Origin: Congeria kusceri | Taxonomy: Eukaryota; Mollusca; Bivalvia; Myida; Dreissenidae | Assembly: GCA_027627225.1 (NCBI GenBank) | Contig: CM051034.1 | Location: 41,645,048 to 41,709,047, forward strand | Direction of reading: 5' to 3' | DNA length: 64,000 bases | In this document: positions 12,716 through 24,590 of the stretch, piece after piece | Numbering within the stretch: the stretch's first letter is position 1 | Layout: every line of letters begins with the position of its first letter | Position numbers and translations under genes: made by a program | Notes under the pieces: model-generated | Database searches by the model: none | Seen by the model: the letters and a program-made list of their open reading frames with translations, nothing else | Told to the model about the DNA's origin: nothing

Positions 12716-13260
12716 TTTTATTTCATACTTTTGTTTTGATTTCGAATGGTAAAAACCTGCCGTCCACTGGGCCCCTGCAGGTTTCCCGAAAGCAAATTTG
12801 GCAAAATCAGGGTGTTTCGGCATGTCTTGGAACCCTTCCGTGTCCTTCCTTAACAATTCTGGAACCTTCTTGGCACTTAGGGGCCTGATCGGGATTGAAA
12901 AAACTTCAGCATCCAAATTTTAAGTTTTAAAATTTAGACGCCGAATGTTTTATTCAGGACGGCTTCGGGGACTTCGGCAAACCATCGGCAACCATTCTGG
13001 ACGTTCAGAAACCCATCGCCATTGAATCTGAATCTTCAGAAAGCCTTCTCCGAAGCTTCGCAATTGGTTTAGCCACCCCAAGCGGTCCCTGAAGGAAGCT
13101 GAATCGTTGTCGAACGCTCTCCATGACGACGAGTGGAAGAGATCTGTTCGCGTGTGCACATGGAAGCTATACCGATCATGTAATGAAAGATGCCAAATCA
13201 TCGCTGAAGAAGCTGATTGTCAGCAGAAGGGACGCCAAGCATTAGTTGTGTTTTCCGAAC

Positions 13261-13268
13261 TATAAAAG
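13261..13268 (+). promoter_or_regulatory. TATA box
   Basis: TATAAAAG preceded by GAAC and followed by GCGACAGCAG is a good core-promoter match in a G+C-richer local context. A start site near 13290 would leave a leader of about 65 bases before the ATG at 13355. No experimental support can be read from sequence. Confidence 0.35.
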
Positions 13269-13354
13269 AGCGACAGCAGAAGTGATGCCGTCAATTTGCC
13301 GATAGTGTTCGAAGTGATAAAATCGGCATTGTTCTTGTGAATTGAACACTGATC

Positions 13355-13420
13355 ATGGTGCAAGTCATGGGCAAGCTACTCAAGAAGAAGTTTGAACATT
13401 ACAGAAGGTATGATCCTTAG
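13355..13420 (+). CDS. Possible 21-codon basic micro-ORF, or first exon
   Basis: The frame starts MVQVMGKLLKKKFEHYRR and stops after 21 codons (TAG at 13418-13420). It lies about 90 bp downstream of a TATA box. It contains AGAAG|GTATGA at 13405-13413, a reasonable splice donor, so it could be the start of a spliced frame instead of a complete peptide. The peptide is strongly basic (K, R, H) and I recognise no family. Chance occurrence is quite possible for so short a frame. Confidence 0.2.
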   Translation: MVQVMGKLLKKKFEHYRRYDP

Positions 13421-14082
13421 TCTTGGTCTTGAAGGCTAACACCTTTATCTGAAAGCCCAAGCTGCGAAGAAAAAACTATGAAAAATGTAATGTAACTCAG
13501 TGCCTTCGCAAGCATTAGGCCAGCAGGAAGCGAGTTACAGAACCGTGTTTATTTTTTTTTCTGAATGCAAGGCGTTGGTCACTGGGGTATGTCATCTAAA
13601 ACTGTTGGCGTGATCCTCAAATACTGTTCGATCCACAATCGGTGATGTCTTCTTCTCTGTGTCTGGTGAACTGCCAAGACAAGCATAACATCAAGGGTAA
13701 TGTGAATGCACCGTCGGGCTAGCAACTGATAATCAGATTGTAGTTTGGTGTCGTTCAACTTCAAATAGGCAACATTTCAGCATTCTGTCGACAACTCAGC
13801 AACGATTCAGCATGTTCTGCAATGCTACCTTAACCTTTCCGCAAGATCGGAAAACATTCGGGAGCTAATTCCGAAACTGTCGGCATTCTTCCGCATCTCA
13901 TTCTGTGACTTTGGATAGGTTTCGGGGTTTATACCGCTACCTGTCATATGCCACTCCGCCAATACATGCCGAACAAGCACGGTGGCCAAGCTCCGCCCAT
14001 TTTATTCCGAATGGTTCCCGAAACGAGCATATTTCTATCGGCAACCCTTACGCAAAGCATCGGGACTGTAGTGGACGGCAGG

Positions 14083-14664
14083 CTTAAGTCCCTTTAAATC
14101 CTGACCACTTTTTAGCACTGAGGGTTTCTAAGTATGAAACAATCCTGTCATCAGTTATTTTAAATCAATTTACAGAAGCATTAGCACTCTTGACAAAGTT
14201 AAGAGCAATCTAGTGCACACTAAAAACCCAAAGTCTATCAAATGGTTATTTCGTACATTGGTTTTTACAGAAGTAGCCTGTTACCTAATTGGTAAAAACT
14301 AGTGAAAATTTTGATTTTCAATGCTTTTCAGGCATTTTGTTACAATAATGTTTAGCAACAGCCATAAATGGCTTGTTCAATACATTTGATAAATAATTAA
14401 TGTATAAACATGTCACTGATTTTTCCTGGTAAATTGCAAGTGATCGTTCAACTGTAGTCTAAATTAACAAGTTGCATACAAAACCATTTTTAGATTTTTT
14501 TTTTCAAACAAACTAATGTAAGAAGTCAATGTCTTTCTATTCTTTGTTCCAGCACAACAAAGTTGTAATAACTTGGTTATGTTCTTATACGCATTTGCCA
14601 TTGACACTTGGTTGTTTAACATTTAAAATAAATCCTACTCCCTTTATTATTTACAAACACGATG
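14083..14664. other. AT-rich stretch, nothing identified
   Basis: No frame, repeat boundary or RNA signal recognised. Confidence 0.4.
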
Positions 14665-14830
14665 TAGCGCACTTGCCATTTTCTATCGTAATATAAGTTT
14701 ATTGACTGGTTATTTTTTAAAGATTAGTACCCAGTCAAATGCATGCACTATACAGATTTCGGGGTACAAAATCTATTTAAACCAGTCAACTGACTTCCGT
14801 AACAATAGAAAATTGTGAGGGAGCTACCTG
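14665..14830. mobile_element. Foldback element with about 57 bp arms
   Basis: The left arm CCATTTTCTATCG...TTGACTGGTT...GTACCC (about 14676-14734) is matched in reverse complement by GGGTACAAAATCT...AACCAGTCAA...AATAGAAAATTG (about 14762-14818), with a spacer of about 28 bases. Outer words GTAGC and GCTAC extend the inversion. It has the size and shape of a small MITE. No target duplication is certain. Confidence 0.65.
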
Positions 14831-15598
14831 TAGTATTTTATATACGGACCTGGATTTTACCACGTCATAGATATAAAAGTGAAATAAAATCCATTGAAAA
14901 CCAAGGCTACGTGGTAATTAAAAGTGTACGCATGAAATCAGCACTATCTAATTGTATTATTTCCTTTGATTTAACATAATGATTTTGTACGATTTTTAGA
15001 TAAATTACTAAATTAACGGCTCATATTTTGTTGTGCATAGAAATAGGATATAGGTACCCCCCAAAGTGCTTGAAATCTTCATATACTTCAAGAATTATAA
15101 AACACAGAAAATATTCCCCTTAAGTTGATGAACATGTTCCAACATCCTTGATATTGTTTGTGTTACTTCATTTGATCTTTCTTGTTGCTTCATTCAAGCA
15201 TGATAACTGGATTCCATAATAGCTGGGCTGTAATGCAGATTATTTCAGACATGACCACAGCTTGCAATAAGGTGAAAAGTGTAGGGCAGAACAGATGCCC
15301 CATTCAGCCACATAATAAAGACTCCTTTAATAGTCTATGTTACAAATCCTGTATAGTGTTCTTTTCATCTTATTTCTCACTGAGTCTGTATTAAAGACAG
15401 ATGAATTCCCATTTGGATGACATATGGTGGCATCTAGGAAAACTTAAATGAATTCATGATTGAGTGTTGTTGATGTTGCTTTTGTAACTGCATCTCAGAA
15501 ACAGACCATGTAGTATAAAGTGACTTGTCCACAGATGCATTAATTAATTATTTTGTAGTCATTTTGTTTTAAATAGGAACCATATATTGATTCTTTAC
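14831..15598. other. AT-rich stretch, nothing identified
   Basis: Holds one chance frame of 70 codons (15182-15394) with no domain. No mobile-element boundary seen. Confidence 0.4.
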
Positions 15599-16430
15599 CA
15601 GGGTTCATACAGGTAATCTCTAACAAAATTCAAGCACTTTTGAAGCACTTTTCACCTACAGACAATATAAATTCAAGCACTTTTTTGTTTGCCCAATTTA
15701 CATTTCTGAAAGGATGGGCTGCAAGTATTGCTAATATTTAAACTGTTCAAATTGCATCTTGTTTTGCTGAAGCCTTTTTTTCAGTAAGTACTCATTCAAA
15801 CAAACATTTTTAACCAACCTTAAGTACTAAGTGAGACACAGTCTTTGAAAAATGTATCTGTGGGCGTATAAAAAACACTATTTGGAGCCCAAAGGTCTTT
15901 TAGCTAATTCTTTCATATTTAAAAATATTTTATGCACTTTTGATGCTAAAATAAGCATTTTTCAAACATTTTTTTAAGTTGTCCAGGTGTAAATAAGCAT
16001 TCTTAAGCACTCTCGATCCCAGACGAAAATTACAACATGCTCAACCATCAAAAACCATGGTCATGAGACCAAGATTTTTTTTTTTTTTAATTCAAAAATT
16101 TAAGTTATATATTCATCATATTTTGTTTGTAATAAGTTCATTACATTTTTTTTATTAACTAAACACCATCATTGACAATGGTAGAGGACCAAGGTTGACC
16201 ATGGTCAAATATGACCATGAATGTTGGCCGTGGTGCCAATTACTGCACATGGTAGTCCGTGGCTGACCATGGTTGATCATGGTCTCAGAACCATGAACAA
16301 CCATGGCTGAACATGGCAGTCAATGGTCAAATACCATACAGTTCATCTGGGAGTCTGTTCTAAGCACCTTTCAAGGAGCAGCTTGAAATTGAAGAACTTT
16401 CCAGGAAATGAAATGGTATGAAATCAGTGT
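15599..16430. mobile_element. hAT-like non-autonomous element, interrupted by a MITE
   Basis: The left end CAGGGTTCATACAGG is typical of hAT terminal repeats, and the body repeats AAATTCAAGCACTTTT and AAGCACTTTT. After the insertion at 16011-16360 the body resumes (TAAGCACCTTTCAAGG). The right end near 16410-16430 is poor: TATGAAATC, a weak partner of the left end. No transposase frame remains. The left boundary is well supported, the right one is a guess. Confidence 0.5.
16011..16360. mobile_element. CCATGG-rich foldback MITE nested in the hAT-like element
   Basis: The left CGATCCCAGACGAA and the inverse of CTCCCAGATGAA at the right are imperfect terminal repeats. Inner parts are full of ACCATGGTC/GACCATGG palindromes (at least six CCATGG sites). 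TAAGCAC occurs immediately on both sides (16004-16010 and 16361-16367) and extends imperfectly to nine bases, fitting an 8-9 bp target duplication such as those of Mutator-type elements. No frame inside. Confidence 0.6.
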
Positions 16431-16460
16431 ACTTCACATATAGAATTGTTGAAATTTTGA

Positions 16461-17069
16461 GGCCGCTTTTCCATATGTCCGTATCCGCATCCATATCCGC
16501 ATAAGTATTATACGGACACGCTTTTCCATAAATGCGCAAATAAACGTCGACTATTTTAGTTTTCTTCTTATTTTCAAATAGTTGCAATGTCTTCAGTAAG
16601 AAACTTTTAAACATTTTTAATTACGTTGGCTGCAAATATTATGTCAGTATGTAAAAACATTCACATGTGGTGGACTATAAACAATATTTATTTATATAAA
16701 GCATTCAACAATAATATCTACAGCGTCAGTCATGGTTCATTTAAAGATTACCCGTTATTACAGAGTCATTGTACTCGGTGAGTCTTAGGATGAGTTTTAT
16801 CAAGGTGTATCTCGACTATTTTTTCTATTTTCCCAAAGCTTTATGTATAACAGCCCTTTGTTTAAGATGCAAAGTTAGATACCATGTCGAATGCATCCGC
16901 ATAAAATCGCTCACCAAGCGATTTCTTGCGGACGGCTTTTGCGGATGCGCTTTACAGACACGGACTGTGGACATATGGAAACGGTCCAACTGTTTTCAAC
17001 TTGTTCAATTTTTTGCGGATGTGGATTTGTGCAATGCTGAAGCGGTTACGGACATATGGAAAAGCGCCC
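16461..17069. mobile_element. Inverted-repeat element with CATATGTCCGTA ends
   Basis: The left end GGCCGCTTTTCCATATGTCC and the inverse of GGGCGCTTTTCCATATGTCC at the right agree over about 28 bp with one mismatch near the tip and one inside. The CTTTTCCATA motif recurs near 16520 and, inverted, near 16970, so repeats of the end lie inside the element. Frames on both strands carry no known domain. The target duplication is unclear. The right tip coincides with the first unit of the 64 bp array. Confidence 0.6.
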
Positions 17070-19305
17070 TTACTGAAGTACAACGTATGTGTTTCTTAAT
17101 TGCTTGGTAAATACTGGCCCTTAAAGCACGCCCTTACTGAAGTACAACGTATGTGTTCCTTAATTGCTATGTAAATACTGGCCCTTAAAGCACGCCCTTA
17201 CTGAAGTACAACGTATGTGTTTCTTAATTGCTTGGTAAATACTGGCCCTTAAAGCACGCCCTTACTGAAGTACAACGTATGTGTTCCTTAATTGCTTTGT
17301 AAATACTGGCCCTTAAAGCACGCCCTTACTGAAGTACAATGTATGTGTTTCTTAATTGCTATGTAAATACTGGCCCTTAAAGCACGCCCTTACTGAAGTA
17401 CAACGTATGTGTTTCTTAATTGCTTTGTAAATACTGGCCCTTAAAGCACGCCCTTACTGAAGTACAACGTATGTGTTTCTTAATTGCTATGTAAAGACTG
17501 GCCCTTAAAGCACGCCCTTACTGAAGTACAACGTATGTGTTCCTTAATTGCTATGTAAAGACTGGCCCTTAAAGCACGCCCTTACTGAAGTACAACGTAT
17601 GTGTTCCTTAATTGCTATGTAAATACTGGCCCTTAAAGCACGCCCTTACTGAAGTACAACGTATGTGTTCCTTAATTGCTATGTAAATACTGGCCCTTAA
17701 AGCACGCCCTTACTGAAGTACAACGTATGTGTTCCTTAATTGCTATGTAAATACTGGCCCTTAAAGCACGCCCTTACTGAAGTACAACGTATGTGTTTCT
17801 TAATTGCTTTGTAAATACTGGCCCTTAAAGCACGCCCTTACTGAAGTACAACGTATGTGTTCCTTAATTGCTATGTAAATACTGGCCCTTAAAGCACGCC
17901 CTTACTGAAGTACAACGTATGTGTTTCTTAATTGCTATGTAAATACTGGCCCTTAAAGCACGCCCTTACTGAAGTACAACGTATGTGTTCCTTAATTGCT
18001 ATGTAAATACTGGCCCTTAAAGCACGCCCTTACTGAAGTACAACGTATGTGTTCCTTAATTGCTATGTAAATACTGGCCCTTAAAGCACGCCCTTACTGA
18101 AGTACAACGTATGTGTTTCTTAATTGCTTGGTAAATACTGGCCCTTAAAGCACGCCCTTACTGAAGTACAACGTATGTGTTCCTTAATTGCTTTGTAAAT
18201 ACTGGCCCTTAAAGCACGCCCTTACTGAAGTACAATGTATGTGTTTCTTAATTGCTTGGTAAATACTGGCCCTTAAAGCACGCCCTTACTGAAGTACAAC
18301 GTATGTGTTTCTTAATTGCTTTGTAAATACTGGCCCTTAAAGCACGCCCTTACTGAAGTACAACGTATGTGTTTCTTAATTGCTATGTAAAGACTGGCCC
18401 TTAAAGCACGCCCTTACTGAAGTACAACGTATGTGTTCCTTAATTGCTATGTAAATACTGGCCCTTAAAGCACGCCCTTACTGAAGTACAACGTATGTGT
18501 TCCTTAATTGCTATGTAAATACTGGCCCTTAAAGCACGCCCTTACTGAAGTACAACGTATGTGTTTCTTAATTGCTATGTAAATACTGGCCCTTAAAGCA
18601 CGCCCTTACTGAAGTACAACGTATGTGTTTCTTAATTGATTGGTAAATACTGGCCCTTAAAGCACGCCCTTACTGAAGTACAACGTATGTGTTTCTTAAT
18701 TGCTATGTAAAGACTGGCCCTTAAAGCACGCCCTTACTGAAGTACAACGTATGTGTTTCTTAATTGCTATGTAAATACTGGCCCTTAAAGCACGCCCTTA
18801 CTGAAGTACAACGTATGTGTTCCTTAATTGCTATGTAAATACTGGCCCTTAAAGCACGCCCTTACTGAAGTACAACGTATGTGTTCCTTAATTGCTATGT
18901 AAATACTGGCCCTTAAAGCACGCCCTTACTGAAGTACAACGTATGTGTTCCTTAATTGCTTTGTAAATACTGGCCCTTAAAGCACGCCCTTACTGAAGTA
19001 CAACGTATGTGTTCCTTAATTGCTTTGTAAATACTGGCCCTTAAAGCACGCCCTTACTGAAGTACAACGTATGTGTTCCTTAATTGCTTTGTAAATACTG
19101 GCCCTTAAAGCACGCCCTTACTGAAGTACAACGTATGTGTTCCTTAATTGCTTTGTAAATACTGGCCCTTAAAGCACAACCTTACTGAAGTACAACGTAT
19201 GTGTTCCTTAATTGCTTTGTAAATACTGGCCCTTAAAGCACGCCCTTACTGAAGTACAACGTATGTGTTCCTTAATTGCTTCGTAAATACTGGCCCTTAA
19301 AGCAT
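17065..19305. repeat. Minisatellite, 64 bp unit, 35 copies
   Basis: The array contains ACTGAAGTACAACGTATGTG, then TTAATTGC and AAATACTGGCCC, with a period of exactly 64 bp and 2241 bp in total. Units differ at a few diagnostic sites: GTGTTTC/GTGTTCC, GCTTGGT/GCTATGT/GCTTTGT, AAATAC/AAAGAC and rarely CAATGT for CAACGT. The order of variants in units 3-9 is nearly repeated in units 17-23, 14 units later. The last six units are almost uniform. Each unit has in-frame stops, so no protein is implied. Confidence 0.97.
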
Positions 19306-20869
19306 AAGAGTGGCTGAACAGCTTTATTGTTTTCTGATTTCAGATAGCTAATTTTGATATTTTGTGCTCTCTGGATTTTTGGTTTAAGTGTCCTAATAAA
19401 AATTCAATAAAAATACTGCCACTACATTACTTACATTCCAACAAGATTATATAAATTGACTTACAAAATGTTTCTCAAACACACATAAAATCCAAGAATA
19501 GAACAATTACAATAACACTGCATTATCCCACCTAGCATTTTAACATAACATAATAATTATATTCAAAAATAATCCGCAGGCACTGAAATATATTCACAAT
19601 CTAAATATTTCTAATACTTTATAAAAACATATTATTCCTTGTAGAGGAAATAGGTTTTGCATACAATCATAATTGGTGTATATAGTAGGCTATTATAAAT
19701 TCAGTCAATTAACGAGCAAAGCAATCAAGAAACATAAAACCAATATTCTAAAACTAAGTACGATTTTAAAAGTACTAAAATTGTACTTGTAATTTCCAAC
19801 ATAATATTTGGCAAATCTCAGAGACCCAATCCAATAAGCAATGAACACACACAAACAATTTTTGAATTGCCGATTTGCCAAATAAATTTATACAAATAAT
19901 AAAACATTACCAAATCTGCAATTTATCCAATAGTCTTCAGCATGTCCACAGAACACTGTACAAGTCAAACCATACAGTCTAAACTCTCTTGACTACATCT
20001 GAAGACAGGCTGTAATCAGAAAGACCAGCTAATGAATCAATGGTCTTGAATAGTGCCCACAGTTTCCCATGCAAGCCTCCTAACACTCTCTGGTTATTGG
20101 CTGGGAGGGAAACCCAGATATCCAGTAGTCATTCTATACAATTCCCACCATAACAAGGCCAATATTTATCTTATTGATTACAGTTCCACAAATGAAAACT
20201 GATAAAATTATGAGAATCACCAATACCCCAGAGTTAGCCTGAAACACCTAAACACCCTTGTAGGTGCAAAGCTATTAAGCAACACTACAGTGTAGCCTGC
20301 CCAATTGGGTTTATAGACACATCTAGACACTCCAATATGCACCAATGTCACTAATTACTCACTAAAGCAATATAGCAGAATGAGGAAGTCACAGGACTAG
20401 AAATACTGTAGGGGATAACAACAAGAAAATGTGAATAAATTGACCTAACAATCTGACAGACTGCCAGAACAGTTCTTGTTGGGAGTAACAGATGTGTAAT
20501 TAGTGCAAAGGTCTTTTTTAATTAACCAATCCCCGTTAACTGCAAGACAAATAAAAACCTTCTTTTTTTAATTAAAGTCTATTATATAATTAAGATCAAT
20601 GGTTCATAAAAATGTTTTAATGCAAATATAATCAACATTCAAATACAAGACATATTAAAACATCTTGAGTTAATTATTTCATTTTATTTATAACAATACA
20701 ATTTAAACATATATACTAGTGTATAAAATGTACATTATACAATAACTAATACAGTGTAGACTAATGCATTTATTAACAAACATTTATATTTAAAGTTACA
20801 AAAACAATAATACATTTAAGAAACATTTTAATGACTCGACTGATGTGGGACCACATTAAGTGCTATCAT
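19306..20869. other. AT-rich stretch, nothing identified
   Basis: About 1.5 kb of unique-looking AT-rich DNA. I found no inverted-repeat ends, RNA polymerase III boxes or exon candidates. Confidence 0.45.
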
Positions 20870-21385
20870 CTGAGGTATCATGGAACAGTGCTGAGATACG
20901 TGTTCGTGTATCAAGCTGAGGTATCAAGGAGCAGTGTTGAGATACGTGTCCATGTATCAAGGAGCAGTGTTGAGATACGTGTCCGTGTATCAAGGAGCAG
21001 TGTTGAGATACGTGTCCGTGTATCAGGCTGATGTATCAAGAAGCAGTGTTGAGATACGTGTCCGTGTATCAAGGAGCAGTGTTGAGATACGTGTCCGTTA
21101 TCAAGGAGCAGTGTTGAGATACGTGTCCGTGTATCAGGCAGAGGTATCAAGGAGCAGTGTTGAGATACGTGTCCGTTATTGTTGAGATACGTGTCCGTTA
21201 TTGTTGAGATACGTGTCCGTTATCAAGGAGCAGTGTTGAGATACGTGTCAGTGTATCAGGCTGAGGTATCAAGGAGCAGTGTTGAGATACGTGTCCATGT
21301 AGCCTGAGGTATCAAGGAGCAGTGTTGAGATACGTGTCCATGTATCAAGCAGCAGTGTTGAGATACGTGTCCGTGTAGCAGGCAG
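20870..21385. repeat. Irregular minisatellite, about 33 bp unit
   Basis: Repeats of GTTGAGATACGTGTCCGTG followed by TATCAAGGAGCAGT, with some units shortened (GTTATTGTTGAGATACG) and others extended by AGGCTGAGGTATC. About 14 copies. The frames on both strands are repeat artefacts: the repeat has few stops. Confidence 0.92.
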
Positions 21386-21608
21386 AGGACCAGTTACAGC
21401 ACTACCAGTCAAGTTCATAGCCAGGGTGGCCACTGAAATTACTTAGGAAAAGTCCCTCATATTTTCTCATTTTACCCTGACCAAAATGTGATTTTCGCTG
21501 ACATTTATTTTTCTATTACCCGCACAATTAGTGCACAAATGCATGTTTACAATGTTATGTAAATACTTGGACACTAATGTCCCTGTGAAGCCATGTTTAT
21601 TTATTGTA

Positions 21609-22559
21609 ACTAGAATTGTCACATGTACCCCCACAATACGGCCGTGTCACAAAACTATAGCATCCATTCAAAAGAAATGGACAGAGAGAGAATGCTTTAA
21701 TTTGTGAATGGTCAACAGTGTATTTTGAAAAATTTAATTTCAATAGGAGCCATTACTCTGTCAACATTTAGTGGTTTGAAACCAAAGTTGAACTTGATCT
21801 GTATTTTATGATGTAACACCTATGAACCAAAAATAATTTTAATCCTTTCATGAGTTATTGTCCATGTTTTTCAGGAATTTAAGTCAAAAAGGGGGGCCAT
21901 AACTGTGTCAAAATTTAGTGGTTTGTAACAAAAGTCAAACTTGACCTGTATTTTATGATGCTACACATGTGTACCAATAATTATATAAATATGTCAAGCC
22001 ATTGTTGAGTTATCGCCAGGAAACCATGTTTTAAGGGAATTTATGTCAAGTAAAGGGCCATAACTCTGTCAAAATTTAGTGGTTTGTAACCAAAGTCGAA
22101 CTTGACCCGTATTTATGACGCACACATGTATACCGAGAATTAATTGAATATGTCAAGCCATTCTTGAGTTATCGTCCAGAAATAATGTTTTTAGGGAATT
22201 TTAAGTCGAAAGGGGCCATAACTCTGTCAAAATTTAGTGGTTTGCAACCAACATCGAACTTGACCTGTATTCTATGTTACACATTAGTACCAAAAATTAT
22301 TTGAATATGTTAAGCCTTTCTTGAGTTATCATCCGGAAACCATGTTTTTAGGGAATTTTAAGTCGAAAAGGGGCCATAACTCTGTCAAAATTTAGTACTT
22401 TGTAACCAACATCGAACTTGACCTGTATTCTATGATCAAAAATTATTTGAATATGTTAAGCCTTTCTTGAGTTATCATCTGGAAACCAACAGACCAACAG
22501 ACCGACAAGCTCACTCCTATATACCCCCCCCCCCAAACTTCCTTTGTGGGGGTATAATT
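21609..22559 (-). mobile_element. Helentron-like element, ACCCCCACAA family
   Basis: Left ACTAGAATTGTC then GTACCCCCACAA; right CTTTGTGGGGGTATAAT, its inverse. Between are about four to five units of about 159 bp, each with CCATAACTCTGTCAAAATTT, GTGGTTTG and AACTTGACCTGTATT. A run CCAACAGACCAACAGACCGAC precedes the right end, as in the related elements at 40909 and 43074. The hairpin after the left tip is not preserved and the tip itself has ACTAGA for ACAAGA, so membership rests on architecture. Confidence 0.5.
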
Positions 22560-23227
22560 ATTGGAACAATAGGCATGTTTGTTCATTTCTAAGATTCTTT
22601 TGTTCACTTTCCCACTTTGAATTTTTTCTTTAATTTTGGTCCAATTCCCAAGTTTTCCTAGATTTTTTGCAGATTTGTCCTGCAGGGAGGTTTCCACACT
22701 TTTCCCCTGTTTTCCAGAGTGGGTGGTTGGTCACCATGAATTACAGCACTTCCAGTCCAATTCACAGCAAAGAAGTATACCAAACAGTCCTTTCATGCTT
22801 GCAACAACCAATTTCCTTTCAACCATTAACTCTCAGTTGATACCCCACCAGTCAGATCAATAAACAATCAAATAATTAGCACTGACAATTAGATCAATAA
22901 CTCAATCATACCAATTGATACATTGATACACAGTTTTGACAAGCAGCAATCAATTACCAATAACAACTGTTACCAACACTGGGGTGCCTTGATGACGGCC
23001 ATCTGTTATTAACATGCAAAAAAAACAACACCAAAAAGCATTTTTGTTTATAGTTACAAATTAAGCAACATATGTTAGCATTAAATAATTGCATTTTTGT
23101 TAATAGTTACAAATTAAGAAACATATGTTAGCATTAAATAATTGTACCACTGTTGTTAAAAGAAGTAATTTTATTTCCATTAAACATTTCTTTTATGTGT
23201 GGTTTCATCGATAACTGGATAAATGTA
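22560..23227. other. AT-rich stretch with a 53 bp tandem duplication
   Basis: Bases 23039-23091 and 23092-23144 are near-identical (CATTTTTGTTTATAGTTACA and CATTTTTGTTAATAGTTACA starts, both with AACATATGTTAGCATTAAAT). Nothing else recognised. Confidence 0.6.
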
Positions 23228-23359
23228 TGGGGCGTGTCATGGGAAAACCGGGCTTAATGCATGTGCGTAAAGTGTCGTCCCGGATCAGCCTGCACAGGCT
23301 AATCCGGGACAACACTTAACGCGCATGCATTAAGCCCAGTTTTCCCACGACACGCCTCA
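23228..23359. mobile_element. Palindromic MITE copy 5, minimal single-hairpin form
   Basis: Only 132 bp: both complete outer arms (TGGGGCGTGTCATGGG left; inverse of TGAGGCGTGTCGTGGG right) joined through one internal stem GATCAGCCTGCACAGGCTAATC. The non-repeated centre and one of the two internal hairpins are absent. TA flanks match, so it probably moved or deleted as a simple palindrome. Confidence 0.92.
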
Positions 23360-24590
23360 TATGTATTGGTCTGTGTGTTTCATCAATCCTAATTATGCTA
23401 TGAGAGTTGTAATTCTATGATGCAACAGGAACAGACACAACATAAACAACAACAAGAAAGCTGGCCCAGTCATTTTAGACTGTTGGCGGAAGCCAACGTC
23501 TTTTGAGAGGGTAATTTCCAAAACTACTCCTTTTTTTGCAGGCTATAAGTCAGTAAATCGAAACCAGAAAGGGTCATTCTTCAAAACAGCACACTTTCAC
23601 ACCCGTTTTCTTACATTTTAATTATTTCAGATAATGTATGTAATATGAATTATAATGTGTATATCATGTGATTTATTACAACGACATTTAATAAAAAAGT
23701 CAATTTATTAAAAATGTCACGTAAAACTAATGGCAGCCCTACTTTTGATATTTATTTGAATGTAACTGAAATATTAACCTGAGCGTCCTGGATCATGACC
23801 ACAAAATTAATGCGCTTCATCGGTTATTTTTGACTCGTTGCGAAAGTGTTGTTTCTTGTTACCAATTTTCATTCTGAATATTTTGACAACAAATTACTGC
23901 AATTTGTTAATTTTAAACTGTGTGGAAAATGGACAGCTTGCATAGTATGACCTACTTTTGACTCAGTAGGCTACGCTGCACTAACAATCAGTGCTCCTAA
24001 CTACTACGCTTCATCGGTTATTCTGACCTGTTGCATATTGCACACGTATATAATTCCATTTCCATAAGATAATAAGCTAGAAAAAATATGTGTTCGTTAC
24101 TTACAAATCAGTCTTTATTACGATGTCGTATATTATTGAATAAGAAGCCAGATTATCAAGTTAAGAGGTGGGAAATTAAACTTCATTCAAACAAATGTTT
24201 CCTTTTAGCAATAATGCACTCATAGTTCACATGCTTATAGTTTGTTGCCAACAGTCTTTCTACAGCATTTTGACTCACAAGTTTGGCCTGTCTTCACCAT
24301 TTAAAAAATAATCAATCTGGTTAATGGGGAGACCATGGTACAAATCAATAGCACCCATGTACATGGGCAATATCAGTGGAGAATCATCTCCACAGAGAAC
24401 TTTATAAGACATCAAACACAAATTAACCAATACACTTAAATTAGCACTTGCAATCTCACAGCTAACCTTTATTTTACAGCATTGGATGTGATACAAATAC
24501 CACATTAGTTAGCTGTCAATCCCACATCAATTAAATGTAGAACCCATATTCCATCAATATATTCTTTGATATCTAAAACTCTTCTAAACA
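23360..24590. other. AT-rich stretch, nothing identified
   Basis: No repeat ends or exon candidates recognised. The 76-codon minus-strand frame at 24275-24505 has no recognisable domain. Confidence 0.4.

Larger units (their letters stand above)
12756..14082. mobile_element. 1.3 kb inverted-repeat element of higher GC content
   Basis: Terminal repeats CCTGCCGTCCACT (12756-12768) and AGTGGACGGCAGG (14070-14082) match exactly over 13 bp; matching continues weakly (CCCGAAAGC against CCCGATGC). The interior is visibly richer in G+C than its surroundings and full of CGGCA/TTCCG/CCGAA words. No clear target duplication was seen and no transposase frame is present. A TATA box and a small ORF lie near its middle. 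It could be a non-autonomous DNA transposon or a host gene start trapped between inverted repeats; I favour the former. Confidence 0.5.

Noticed and set aside
17065..19305. CRISPR array
   Set aside because: Units are contiguous 64 bp repeats with no unique spacers, and the window is eukaryotic.
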